A stretch of DNA of 31,371 nt from positions 1 through 31,371 of the forward strand of contig CAJUMT010000013.1 of NCBI GenBank assembly GCA_910587495.1, given 5' to 3'. Shown piece after piece: positions 7,254 through 14,740 of the stretch. The position numbers and the translations under genes were made by a program. Origin of the DNA: an uncultured Lachnospiraceae bacterium (lineage in GTDB: Bacteria; Bacillota_A; Clostridia; Lachnospirales; Lachnospiraceae). Every line of letters starts with the position of its first letter. Position 1 is the first letter of the stretch. The notes under the pieces were generated by a model. It was not told the origin of the DNA. It was given only the letters and a program-made list of their open reading frames with translations, and did no database searches.

Positions 7254-9189
7254 GTTCTCCCTGCGTAATGCCAGGCGTCAGGCTAGGGATTACCTGGTTT
7301 ATTTCGCTACGGTGGTCATGGCCGCTGCACTGCTCTACGCCTTCAACGGACTGGTGTTTTCTCGAGAGATCAACACCTTGTCCAAAAGCATAGCGATGCT
7401 TCCCCTGATGATAGCGCTCGCCGGCGTGGTGGTGGTGTGCGTCTTCGGCTGGCTGGTGTCCTATGTTACGAAATTCATGCTTTTGCGCCGGGGCCGGGAA
7501 TTGGGGCTCTATCTGCTCATTGGCCTTAAGAACCAGCAGGTGGCCAGGCTGTTCTTTCTGGAAAACTTAGCCGTCGGCGGCTGCGCCCTTCTCCTGGGGA
7601 CCGCCCTTGGCGGACTGCTCTATCAGGTGTTTCGCGCCATCGTGCTGGCGCTTTTCGGTCTGCCCTACCGCTTCGCTTTCGGCTTTTCTCTCCCCGCTCT
7701 GGGGCTGACGGCGGCCTGTTTTGCCTTGATCTATCTTTTCGCCCTCCGCCGCAGTCGCAAATATATTCGTAAGGCGAAGATCCATGACCTGATCTATGCT
7801 GCCCGGGTCAACGAAGGCATGGTTATCCAGACGGGCAAAATGCGCCGCTTTATGTTTTCTGCCTCCATTGTGCTGGGCGTGGCCGGAACCTGCCTGCTGA
7901 TGGTGGGAGGATCCATCTTCGGCATCATTGGGGCGGGGTGCGTGATTGCGTTTTTGTTCGGATTTTTCCTCAGTTTTGCTTCCGGTGTGCCTGCCTTTTT
8001 CGATAAGCGACCGGCACGGAAGTATCAGGGACTAAATCTGTTGGTGTTCCGCACCCTTACTGCCAAACTGGCCACTATGGGGACGCTTATGGCCGTCGTT
8101 TCCCTGATTTTCACTGCCACTCTTATTTCGGAAGGGGCGGGGATGATGTTCCGGGGACTTCTTGCGGGCCGTGCGGCAGAAAACGCCTGCTTCGACCTTT
8201 ATATCGGTACCGCCGATGAGGAACCCCTGAGTCAGGACTATCTGAACTATATTAAGACAAACATTTCCGTGGAGCAGGCGCTGTGCTACAGCATCTATCA
8301 GGCAGATGACAGCCAGGTCATGGACTATGTGGAAAGCGGGGGAGAAGACTACTACCGCTACTTTGGCCGGGACCCGGTGCTGCGCTACAGCGACTACGCG
8401 GCGCTTCGCGCCATCGCCGGATACCCGCCGGTAGAATTGAAGCTGGGGGAGTATCTCATCCACTGCAAGGCTTACCTGGAAAAGCATTTGGCCGATTACA
8501 GCCAGCCCGTCTTTCTGGGAGGCGCCAGCCTGACGTCGGGCGGGGTCTGTACGGAACACCTGCTGCAAAACTATGACACGGGCAACGGGGCGCGGTATAT
8601 CCTCGTGGTGCCGGACGAGGCGGCAAAGGGACTTCCGGTGTTTCACCACGCTTACGCGGCCAAAACAGCCCGACCGGTGACGGAAACGGAATTTAACGAC
8701 TTGTGCGATATCAGCTACAGACTGAGGGAGCAGAATCTGAAACCAGGCTATGACGAGATCCACACCAAAGCCCAAGAGGAGGCAGCTGCGGCGGCTCAGA
8801 CGGTCCTTTGCGTCTTCCCGCTCTTCTTCCTGGCTTTGTCCCTTACCATGACTGCTGCCACCATTTTGACCATCCAGCAGCTCAGTGAGAGCGAACGCTA
8901 TAAACGGCAGTTTGCTCTTCTAAAAAAACTGGGTATGGACCGCCGGGAGATGGCAAAGGCTCTGCGAAACCAGTTCGCCATCTACTATGCTTTGCCCGCC
9001 GTACCTCCGGTACTGATCGGCGTGCCCTTTATCCTCCGCCTGGCACACGCCCCCGAGCCGGGGGTGATGACAGGGATGAACAGCCCTGGAGTAATTGCGG
9101 CGGTTTCGCTGGTGATATTTTTCCTGATTTATGCAATCTATATCCTGTTGGCATATACCAACTTAAAACGAAACGTATTGCCGACATAG
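7240..9189 (+). CDS. BceB-like FtsX-domain ABC permease
   Basis: About 649 residues, the permease partner of the upstream ATPase. The start TLYEFSLRNARRQARDYLVYF is the usual BceB beginning. Several N-terminal membrane helices follow, then after about residue 280 a large extracellular region (roughly residues 300-520), then three C-terminal helices containing the FtsX core (PLFFLALSLTMTAATILTIQQ, SERYKRQFALLKKLGM). The extracellular region is the family's sensor for peptide antibiotic. GTG 7240 is preferred because a G-run (7226-7231) stands eight bases upstream; ATG 7234 or 7198 are alternatives in the same frame. The gene starts inside the ATPase gene. No clear terminator follows. Confidence 0.92.
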   Translation: MTLYEFSLRNARRQARDYLVYFATVVMAAALLYAFNGLVFSREINTLSKSIAMLPLMIALAGVVVVCVFGWLVSYVTKFMLLRRGRELGLYLLIGLKNQQVARLFFLENLAVGGCALLLGTALGGLLYQVFRAIVLALFGLPYRFAFGFSLPALGLTAACFALIYLFALRRSRKYIRKAKIHDLIYAARVNEGMVIQTGKMRRFMFSASIVLGVAGTCLLMVGGSIFGIIGAGCVIAFLFGFFLSFASGVPAFFDKRPARKYQGLNLLVFRTLTAKLATMGTLMAVVSLIFTATLISEGAGMMFRGLLAGRAAENACFDLYIGTADEEPLSQDYLNYIKTNISVEQALCYSIYQADDSQVMDYVESGGEDYYRYFGRDPVLRYSDYAALRAIAGYPPVELKLGEYLIHCKAYLEKHLADYSQPVFLGGASLTSGGVCTEHLLQNYDTGNGARYILVVPDEAAKGLPVFHHAYAAKTARPVTETEFNDLCDISYRLREQNLKPGYDEIHTKAQEEAAAAAQTVLCVFPLFFLALSLTMTAATILTIQQLSESERYKRQFALLKKLGMDRREMAKALRNQFAIYYALPAVPPVLIGVPFILRLAHAPEPGVMTGMNSPGVIAAVSLVIFFLIYAIYILLAYTNLKRNVLPT

Positions 9190-9219
9190 GGAATTGCCCG
9201 CGGAAATAGATGAAAGATC

Positions 9220-9248
9220 TTGAAAATTAGGCGGCTACAGCGTATCAT
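9220..9248 (+). promoter_or_regulatory. Sigma-A promoter of the fumarate hydratase genes
   Basis: TTGAAA (9220-9225), a 17-base spacer and TATCAT (9243-9248), each 5 of 6 matches to consensus, stand upstream of fumA. The predicted start is near 9255, so the repeat copy at 9274-9306 lies in the 5' untranslated leader. Confidence 0.65.
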
Positions 9249-9273
9249 AAAATCCGATAGGCAACCGTTGTTA

Positions 9274-9306
9274 AATTTTTATTTTCAGGTATGTGAGGAA
9301 GTATAA
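9274..9306 (+). repeat. Right copy of the methyltransferase 3'-end repeat, vestigial
   Basis: In one frame this stretch reads LNFYFQVCEEV and a stop (with the codon at 9271), against LKFYIFQVCEEL at the true C-terminus of the methyltransferase: one codon missing and mainly silent or mild changes. Upstream of 9271 the likeness fades. The fumA ribosome binding site (GAGGAAG, 9295-9301) lies inside these codons, as expected if the methyltransferase gene once directly preceded fumA. Confidence 0.65.
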
Positions 9307-9309
9307 CTT

Positions 9310-10152
9310 ATGAGAGAGATACAGGCAGATCAGATCCGGGATGTGGTGGAAAGGCTCTGTATAGAGGCTAACGAACATCTTCCGGAAGATGTAAAAGATG
9401 CGATCAAAGACTGCCGCAGGTGCGAGGATGGTCAGATTGCCGGAAATGTTTTAGACAAGATTATTGAAAATTTTGAGATTGCGGACCGCGAATGCGTGCC
9501 GATCTGTCAGGATACCGGTATGGCGTGCGTATTTCTGGAGATCGGTCAGGATGTCCATATTACAGGAGGAGATCTTTCGGAAGCGGTGGACGAAGGCGTA
9601 CGCCGGGGATATGAAAAAGGCTATCTTAGGAAATCAGTGGTAAAAGATCCAGTGCGCCGGGGTAATACCGGCGACAATACGCCCGCCATGCTTTATATGG
9701 AGATTGTGCCTGGGGAGCATATTACGGTCACGGTAGGGCCTAAAGGATTTGGGAGCGAGAATATGAGCGCGATCCGTATGTTCAAGCCTTCCGCGGGTCT
9801 TCAGGGAATTAAAGATTTTATCCTTGAAATTGTAGAAACGGCAGGACCAAATCCATGTCCGCCTATGGTGGTTGGCGTAGGGATCGGGGGCACCTTCGAC
9901 AAAGCGGCGCTTCTGGCGAAAAAGGCGCTGATGCGGCCTCTTAATTCTTCCCATCCGGATCCTTTCTATGCGGATCTGGAAAAAGAGATGCTGCAAAAGA
10001 TCAATGAACTTGGTATCGGTCCGCAGGGGTTTGGCGGAAGGACCACGGCGATCGGACTGAACATTGAGACTATGCCTACCCATATTGCGGGAATGCCCTG
10101 CGCAATCAACATAAGCTGCCATGTGACCCGGCACAAAACGGAGGTGATCTAA
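9310..10152 (+). CDS. fumA: Class I fumarate hydratase, alpha subunit (Fe-S hydro-lyase)
   Basis: The catalytic N-terminal subunit of the oxygen-sensitive, [4Fe-4S]-dependent class I fumarase (the L-tartrate dehydratase family is closely similar). It interconverts fumarate and malate in the cytoplasm. At 280 residues it has the usual length for the split, two-subunit form. Candidate cluster cysteines are Cys66 in PICQDTG, Cys183 in NPCPP and Cys264 or Cys270 in GMPCAINISCH. GVGIGGTFDKAALLAKKAL and QGFGGRTTAIG are conserved blocks. The ATG at 9310 has GAGGAAG eight bases upstream. Its stop overlaps the beta-subunit start by one base (TAATG). Fumarase is favoured over tartrate dehydratase on general grounds; the sequence alone does not settle it. 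Confidence 0.92.
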   Translation: MREIQADQIRDVVERLCIEANEHLPEDVKDAIKDCRRCEDGQIAGNVLDKIIENFEIADRECVPICQDTGMACVFLEIGQDVHITGGDLSEAVDEGVRRGYEKGYLRKSVVKDPVRRGNTGDNTPAMLYMEIVPGEHITVTVGPKGFGSENMSAIRMFKPSAGLQGIKDFILEIVETAGPNPCPPMVVGVGIGGTFDKAALLAKKALMRPLNSSHPDPFYADLEKEMLQKINELGIGPQGFGGRTTAIGLNIETMPTHIAGMPCAINISCHVTRHKTEVI

Positions 10153-10715
10153 TGGAACGGTATATTACGCTGCCCCTTACAAAAGAACTGGCAGAAACGC
10201 TTCATGCGGGGGATATGGTTTATCTGACAGGTACGATCTATACTTCCCGGGACGCGGGACATAAAAGAATGTGCGAGGCGCTTGAAAAAGGAGAAATGCT
10301 GCCCTTTGATCCAACGGACGCAACCATCTATTATGTAGGCCCCACGCCTGCCAAACCAGGGCAGGTGATCGGTTCCGCCGGCCCCACCACCAGCGGGCGT
10401 ATGGATGCGTACGCGCCTACGCTTATGTCTGTGGGAGCCAGGGGGATGATCGGAAAAGGAGCGCGCCTTCCAGAAGTGGTAGAAGCCATGAAGCAATACA
10501 AAGGCGTTTATTTCGGCGCCATCGGAGGCGCGGGCGCCCTGCTGGCCAGATGCATTAAAAGCAGTGAACTGATTGCTTATGAAGACCTGGGAGCAGAGGC
10601 GCTCAGAAAACTGTATGTGGAACAGATGCCTCTGGTGGTCATTATTGACAGCGAAGGCAGGAACCTGTACGAAGAAGGAAGGGCTGCTTACCTGGCGGGA
10701 CATAAAAAAATTTAA
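10152..10715 (+). CDS. fumB: Class I fumarate hydratase, beta subunit
   Basis: The 187-residue C-terminal-type subunit (swivelling domain) that completes the active site with the alpha subunit. Conserved blocks are GPTPAKPGQVIGSAGPTTSG, the GKGARLPEV loop, and YFGAIGGAGALLARCIK. The alpha and beta stop/start overlap makes 1:1 synthesis likely. The stop TAA (10713-10715) overlaps the stop of the convergent deacetylase gene (10712-10714), so no intergenic space and no clear terminator separate the two opposing units. Confidence 0.92.
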   Translation: MERYITLPLTKELAETLHAGDMVYLTGTIYTSRDAGHKRMCEALEKGEMLPFDPTDATIYYVGPTPAKPGQVIGSAGPTTSGRMDAYAPTLMSVGARGMIGKGARLPEVVEAMKQYKGVYFGAIGGAGALLARCIKSSELIAYEDLGAEALRKLYVEQMPLVVIIDSEGRNLYEEGRAAYLAGHKKI

Positions 10716-11506
10716 GAATGTCGGAAATGACAGGCAAGTTCCCGGCAGGTATACAGCTCCACCTGATCGCGGAGCGTGTCTAAGTGTTCCAGTATATGCT
10801 CTAAGATCTGAATCTTTCCCGGGGAGCCGATGCTTTGGGGCGTGAACTGGGGTACATAGGTCAGACCGTAATGCAGATAAGCATCCATTTCCTCTATATA
10901 ATTTTCTTCGACCCGCTGGTAAGAGGAGACTCTGCTTTGCCCAAGGGGAAATGACGGTCCGTAGTTAAAAGCAAAATACGGAAAATCGTGGAGGTTCCAG
11001 TTGATGGGAATCTCCACAAGCCCGTTCCTTTGATAGGGCATATCCCGATCATACAGAGAGCTGGAATACAAATACCCGTACTCTTTTGCCATATCAAATG
11101 CGGTCTGTGTGATTTCGCCTTCCGGCGCGCGGAAGCCTGTCGGGAGGACGCCGGTTCGTTTTTTCAGGATATCGGTGCCAAGGGCAAATTCTTCCCGGAT
11201 CTCTTCTTTAGTTAGGCTGTGCATAGGCCTGTGGGTGTGGCCGTGAAAGGCGATCTCATGGCCGCCTTTTTGTATTTTTTCCAGTGCGTCCGGGTGGCGT
11301 ATGGCGATGACGCCCGGGACAAAAAAGGTTGCCGGTATTTCATGAGAGCGCAAAACAGCCAGCACCCGGTCGAGCCCCCGTTTGATGCCATAATCACCCA
11401 TGGACAATGTTTTCGGGCGTTTTTGGGTCCCTTCAAACATTCCCTGCCAGAAGCTTTCTCCGTCCAGATTGACGGTGATCGCTACATTCATCTTATTCTG
11501 TGTCAT
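10712..11506 (-). CDS. NodB-type (CE4) polysaccharide deacetylase family protein, second copy
   Basis: A 264-residue protein of the CE4/NodB fold, in the group with HpPgdA-like and PuuE-like enzymes. Marks: VNLDGE near the N-terminus (Asn13, Asp15), PATFFVPG, FHGHTH with His88 and His92 (HxxxH metal pair), GFRAPEGE, and SSSLYDRDMPY. Members cleave an amide on a sugar, amino acid or ureide. No signal peptide is seen, so it is probably cytoplasmic. The ATG at 11506 has GAGGG upstream. It is the last gene of the operon, a paralogue of the gene just before it. It differs in having Asn where that copy has Asp in the first metal/base motif (VNLDGE against FDVDGD). The substrate is unknown. Confidence 0.85.
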   Translation of the reverse strand: MTQNKMNVAITVNLDGESFWQGMFEGTQKRPKTLSMGDYGIKRGLDRVLAVLRSHEIPATFFVPGVIAIRHPDALEKIQKGGHEIAFHGHTHRPMHSLTKEEIREEFALGTDILKKRTGVLPTGFRAPEGEITQTAFDMAKEYGYLYSSSLYDRDMPYQRNGLVEIPINWNLHDFPYFAFNYGPSFPLGQSRVSSYQRVEENYIEEMDAYLHYGLTYVPQFTPQSIGSPGKIQILEHILEHLDTLRDQVELYTCRELACHFRHS

Positions 11507-11523
11507 ATACTTCCCTCTTGTTT

Positions 11524-12381
11524 TTAATAGTTTTTCCGCCACCAGTCGGCGATTTCAGAGCCGGTGGCAAACCAGACATTGCCTTTGGATTTCATATAAG
11601 CGACCAGCCTTTCATACATCCGAAGCCTTCCCGGAGAGCCGATAATCTGCGGGTGGCATTGGATCACAAAACACAGTCCTTCTCGATAGTAACCGTCGAA
11701 CTCCTGACGGAAATTGTCAAAGACCTGCTCGATGCCGGCGATTCTGTCCTGCCCGGACGGTTCGGCCGGATATAAATTGTAGCCGAACTGCACGAAATCG
11801 TCCAGATCCCACTTTGGCGCCATTTCGATAAAATCAGTAGTTTTCCCGTCGATCACAGTGCGGTAAGGCCTGTCGTCCCCCCGCATGGAGCTGGAATAGG
11901 AAAATCCCATGTCATACAAGATACCTGCAGTTTCCCTCGACCAGTCGCCGGAGGGCGTACGGTAGCCTTTTGCCTCTTTTCCTATAACTTTTATAAAAAT
12001 CTTCTGGCTTTTTTCAATGATAGCCCGCTGCTCTTCAGGCGTCAGATCCACATATCTTTCATGATGGTATCCATGATGCCCGATTTCAAAGCCGCGCCTG
12101 TCGATGTCCTTAAAAAGTTCCGGATAGTCTTCCATGACTTTTGCAGGCACAAAAAAAGTAGCGGGTACATCCAGAGCCTTAAGAAGGGTAAGGATTCTTC
12201 TGACTGCGCAGTTGGGGCCGTAATTGCCCACTGAACTTCCGCGTAAGAAAAGGTTTCCTCCTTCAATCTGGCTTGCGCCGTTTTTCCAGATCGTGTCTCC
12301 GTCTACATCAAAACTTAACATGACGGCGCATTGCGCGCCGCCAGGCCAGTGAATTTTTTCAAAAGTTTCTGTCTCTTTCAT
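11524..12381 (-). CDS. NodB-type (CE4) polysaccharide deacetylase family protein, first copy
   Basis: A 285-residue CE4/NodB-fold hydrolase of the HpPgdA/PuuE-like group. It shows FDVDGD (Asp25, Asp27), PATFFVPAKV, IGHHGYHHERY with His103 and His107, GYRTPSGDWS, and SSSMRGDDRPY. The complete Asp plus HxxxH set predicts a metal-dependent amidohydrolase. Allantoinases of the PuuE type are reported to work without metal and have altered this motif, so that activity is less likely. No signal peptide is visible, so the substrate is probably an imported small molecule rather than cell wall. The ATG at 12381 has GAGGAGG upstream. It lies 15 bases after the transporter ATPase gene and 17 bases before its paralogue, in one operon. 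Confidence 0.87.
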   Translation of the reverse strand: MKETETFEKIHWPGGAQCAVMLSFDVDGDTIWKNGASQIEGGNLFLRGSSVGNYGPNCAVRRILTLLKALDVPATFFVPAKVMEDYPELFKDIDRRGFEIGHHGYHHERYVDLTPEEQRAIIEKSQKIFIKVIGKEAKGYRTPSGDWSRETAGILYDMGFSYSSSMRGDDRPYRTVIDGKTTDFIEMAPKWDLDDFVQFGYNLYPAEPSGQDRIAGIEQVFDNFRQEFDGYYREGLCFVIQCHPQIIGSPGRLRMYERLVAYMKSKGNVWFATGSEIADWWRKNY

Positions 12382-12396
12382 GCATCCTCCTCGGAA

Positions 12397-13119
12397 TTAC
12401 AGAATTTTTTCCATAAAATGTTTTACACGCTCTGATTTGGGATGGTTGAAAAATTCTTCCGGGGGAGCATCCTCAATCAGATAGCCTTCATCCAAAAAGC
12501 AGATTCTGTCAGCCACTTCTCTGGCAAAACCCATCTCATGGGTCACAATCGCCATGGTGATTCCTGTGGTGGTAAGATCTTTGATTACGTCCAGAACTTC
12601 TTTTACCATTTCCGGGTCTAACGCGGATGTGGGTTCGTCAAAGAGAAGGACTTCCGGTTCCATAGCCAGCGCTCTTGCGATGGCAACGCGCTGCTTCTGG
12701 CCGCCGGAAAGGCGGCTGGGATACTGGTGGGCTTTTTCGGCAAGGCCAACCCGTTCCAGAAGCATCATGGCTTTTTGTTCCGCTTCTTTTCTGCCGACCT
12801 TGTTGGCCACCATGGGGGCATAGGTCATGTTTTTCAGGACGGTCATATTGTTAAAGAGATTAAAATGCTGAAAAACCATGCCTACGTTGCGGCGGATTTT
12901 GGCGATGTCCGTACCTTTGTCCAGTATATTGACATCTTTAATAAAGATAGCCCCTCCGGTAGGGCGTTCCAGCAGATTCATACAGCGAAGCAATGTGGAT
13001 TTACCAGAACCTGAGGGTCCTAAAATACCGACGACTTCTCCTTTATGAATTTCCATGGATATATCTTTTAATACTTCCAGCCTGTCGAATTTTTTACTTA
13101 CATGTTCAATCTTAATCAC
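12397..13119 (-). CDS. Polar amino-acid ABC transporter ATPase
   Basis: A 240-residue ATPase of the GlnQ/HisP type that powers amino-acid uptake. Walker A GPSGSGKST (residues 34-42), MVFQHFNLFNNMT, the signature LSGGQKQRVAIARAL, Walker B VLLFDEPTSALDPEMV and the switch VTHEMGFAREVADR are all present. The start is the GTG at 13119: GGAGGG lies eight bases upstream, the protein then has the family length, and the ORF extension further upstream is unlike the family. It overlaps the permease stop by eight bases, so the two are translationally coupled. Part of the seven-gene minus-strand operon. Confidence 0.94.
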   Translation of the reverse strand: MIKIEHVSKKFDRLEVLKDISMEIHKGEVVGILGPSGSGKSTLLRCMNLLERPTGGAIFIKDVNILDKGTDIAKIRRNVGMVFQHFNLFNNMTVLKNMTYAPMVANKVGRKEAEQKAMMLLERVGLAEKAHQYPSRLSGGQKQRVAIARALAMEPEVLLFDEPTSALDPEMVKEVLDVIKDLTTTGITMAIVTHEMGFAREVADRICFLDEGYLIEDAPPEEFFNHPKSERVKHFMEKIL

Positions 13120-13768
13120 TGACGCGGACCCTCCTTTCCAGATAATTGCCCAGGGAAGTGAGCGCCATGACCAGTATGTAATAGACAAGAGCGGCCACGA
13201 TAAAAGCTTCAAAAGCGCGGAAAGTCTTAGCCTGAATCAGGGAAGCCCAGCGCATGGTATCTGCCACGCCGATAACGGATACCATACTGGAATCTTTCAA
13301 AAGGGCGATACTTTCGTTGACCAGGGATGGCAATGTGTTTTTAAGGGCCTGGGGAAAGATAATGCCAAATAAAAGCCGCACCTTTGGAATACCAAGCGCC
13401 ATGGCCGCCTCCCACTGTCCTCTGTCCACCGAAAGGATTCCGCCCCGGATGGATTCGGAAATATAAGCTGCGCTGTTTAAACCAAAGGTCAGTACACCTG
13501 CCTGAAGAGCGGTGATCTGGTAATTGCACAGCTGCGGGGTTGCATAGTAGATCAGCATCAGCTGCACAAGAAGCGGGGTGCCTCTGAAGATGGAGGTATA
13601 GATATCAGCCAGCATGGTCAGTGCTTTTACTTTGGAAATTTTCACCAGGGACAACAGGATTCCCAAAATAAATCCCAGGATGGTGGACAGGACGGTAAAT
13701 TCCAGCGTGAGGGCAACCGCCTTTCCAAGCATGGGCAGATAATTAATTAAAGCGGAAAAATCAAGCAT
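13112..13768 (-). CDS. Polar amino-acid ABC transporter permease
   Basis: A 218-residue membrane protein of the HisM/GlnP family with about five membrane helices. An early segment ALTLEFTVLSTILGFILGIL is followed by the family motif YTSIFRGTPLLVQLMLIYY. The EAA-like cytoplasmic loop is QWEAAMALGIPKVRLLFGIIFPQAL, which contacts the ATPase. The ATG at 13768 has AAGGAG about six bases upstream. It lies 15 bases after the binding-protein gene. Having one permease gene suggests a homodimeric channel. Confidence 0.94.
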   Translation of the reverse strand: MLDFSALINYLPMLGKAVALTLEFTVLSTILGFILGILLSLVKISKVKALTMLADIYTSIFRGTPLLVQLMLIYYATPQLCNYQITALQAGVLTFGLNSAAYISESIRGGILSVDRGQWEAAMALGIPKVRLLFGIIFPQALKNTLPSLVNESIALLKDSSMVSVIGVADTMRWASLIQAKTFRAFEAFIVAALVYYILVMALTSLGNYLERRVRVSD

Positions 13769-13783
13769 GGGATCTCCTTTGTT

Positions 13784-14701
13784 TTATGATTCGGTTGCCG
13801 CGTCCAGCGTTTTTAACATTTCTTCATATTGTGCAGTAGAATCTTCCCCGATATATTTTACAAGAATATCATGGAAAGTGCCGTCTTCCATCATCTCCGC
13901 CAGGATAGCATTGATCTGTTCCACATAGGAGGAGCCTTTTGGAAGCGCAATGGCAAAAGAGTCTTCCCGGGTGATGTCGCTTTCAATAATATGCATTTCC
14001 AGACCTTCATTTTCCTGTACAAAGACTGCCGCCTGCGTAGCGTCAAAGATACCGGCGTCACAGCGTCCGTTTAAAATGTCCTGGATGACAAGGGGGGTGC
14101 TGTCAAGTTCTGCGACTTCCGCGCCCTCTACCGACGCGGCAATTTCCGCGTAGCTGGTTCCCATGGAAACGCCGATTTTTTTGCCGACCAGAGTATCCAA
14201 GGTGTCGTAACCGCTGCCTTCTGCACAGATGATGGAGTTCATCGGATAGTAATAAGAATCTGTAAAGTCAAGGATTTCCAGTCTTTCCTGGGTGGGAGAG
14301 ATGCCGGATACAATCAGGTCTGCGCGTCCGCTCTGCATGGTGGGCACGAGGGCGGAAAACTGCATATCCTGGATCTGAAGTTCCTTGCCTAATTTTTCGG
14401 CGATATAATTTGCCAGATCAATGTCGATTCCCACATAGTCTTCCGTGCTGTCAGCGATGGATTCAAAAGGCGGGAAGGTAGCGTTAATCGCCAGGACCCA
14501 TGCATTGTCGTCACCTTCGGCTGCGGATTGTTCGTCGGAAGCAGGTGCGTCTGTCTCACTGTCGGGAGCGGCTTCCTGCGCGCCGGTTTCTGTTTCCGTT
14601 TCTGCCGCTGCGTCTGTGTCGGGGGTCTGATTCGCTGATCCGCACGCGGTCAGGGAAAGGGTCATAATAGCTGCCAGTAATACTGCTGTTTTTCTTTTCA
14701 T
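13784..14701 (-). CDS. Amino-acid ABC transporter substrate-binding lipoprotein
   Basis: A 305-residue binding protein of SBP family 3. The signal peptide ends in the lipobox LTAC with Cys20 as the lipidation site. Residues 21 to ~64 are an acidic Ala/Thr/Glu-rich tether. The ligand-binding domain begins near WVLAINATFPPFE. SxTxxR in GISPTQER (Ser135, Thr137, Arg140) is the family's carboxylate-binding motif. Asp220 in AGIFDATQAAVF fits the amino-group-binding aspartate, so the ligand is probably an alpha-amino acid or something keeping those groups. The ATG at 14701 is preferred over 14710, because AGGAGG lies nine bases before it but directly abuts the earlier one. The side-chain specificity cannot be read. 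Confidence 0.94.
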   Translation of the reverse strand: MKRKTAVLLAAIMTLSLTACGSANQTPDTDAAAETETETGAQEAAPDSETDAPASDEQSAAEGDDNAWVLAINATFPPFESIADSTEDYVGIDIDLANYIAEKLGKELQIQDMQFSALVPTMQSGRADLIVSGISPTQERLEILDFTDSYYYPMNSIICAEGSGYDTLDTLVGKKIGVSMGTSYAEIAASVEGAEVAELDSTPLVIQDILNGRCDAGIFDATQAAVFVQENEGLEMHIIESDITREDSFAIALPKGSSYVEQINAILAEMMEDGTFHDILVKYIGEDSTAQYEEMLKTLDAATES

Positions 14702-14740
14702 AATCTTCATCCTCCTGATGATAGTTCGTTGAATTGTGCA

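Noticed and set aside
8032..8775. 247-residue frame opposite the BceB-like permease gene
   Set aside because: GC-rich genes often leave open antisense frames; nothing in it resembles a protein family.
3847..9309. Integrative element with integrase
   Set aside because: No integrase, transposase, relaxase or inverted terminal repeats were found in the block; only the duplicated gene end supports insertion.
10716..10740. Intrinsic terminator of fumAB or of the deacetylase operon
   Set aside because: Only a four-pair TGTC/GACA stem near an A/T run; too weak to call.
11524..12381. PuuE-type allantoinase
   Set aside because: PuuE is metal-free with an altered motif; this protein keeps Asp plus HxxxH, closer to metal-dependent HpPgdA-like enzymes.
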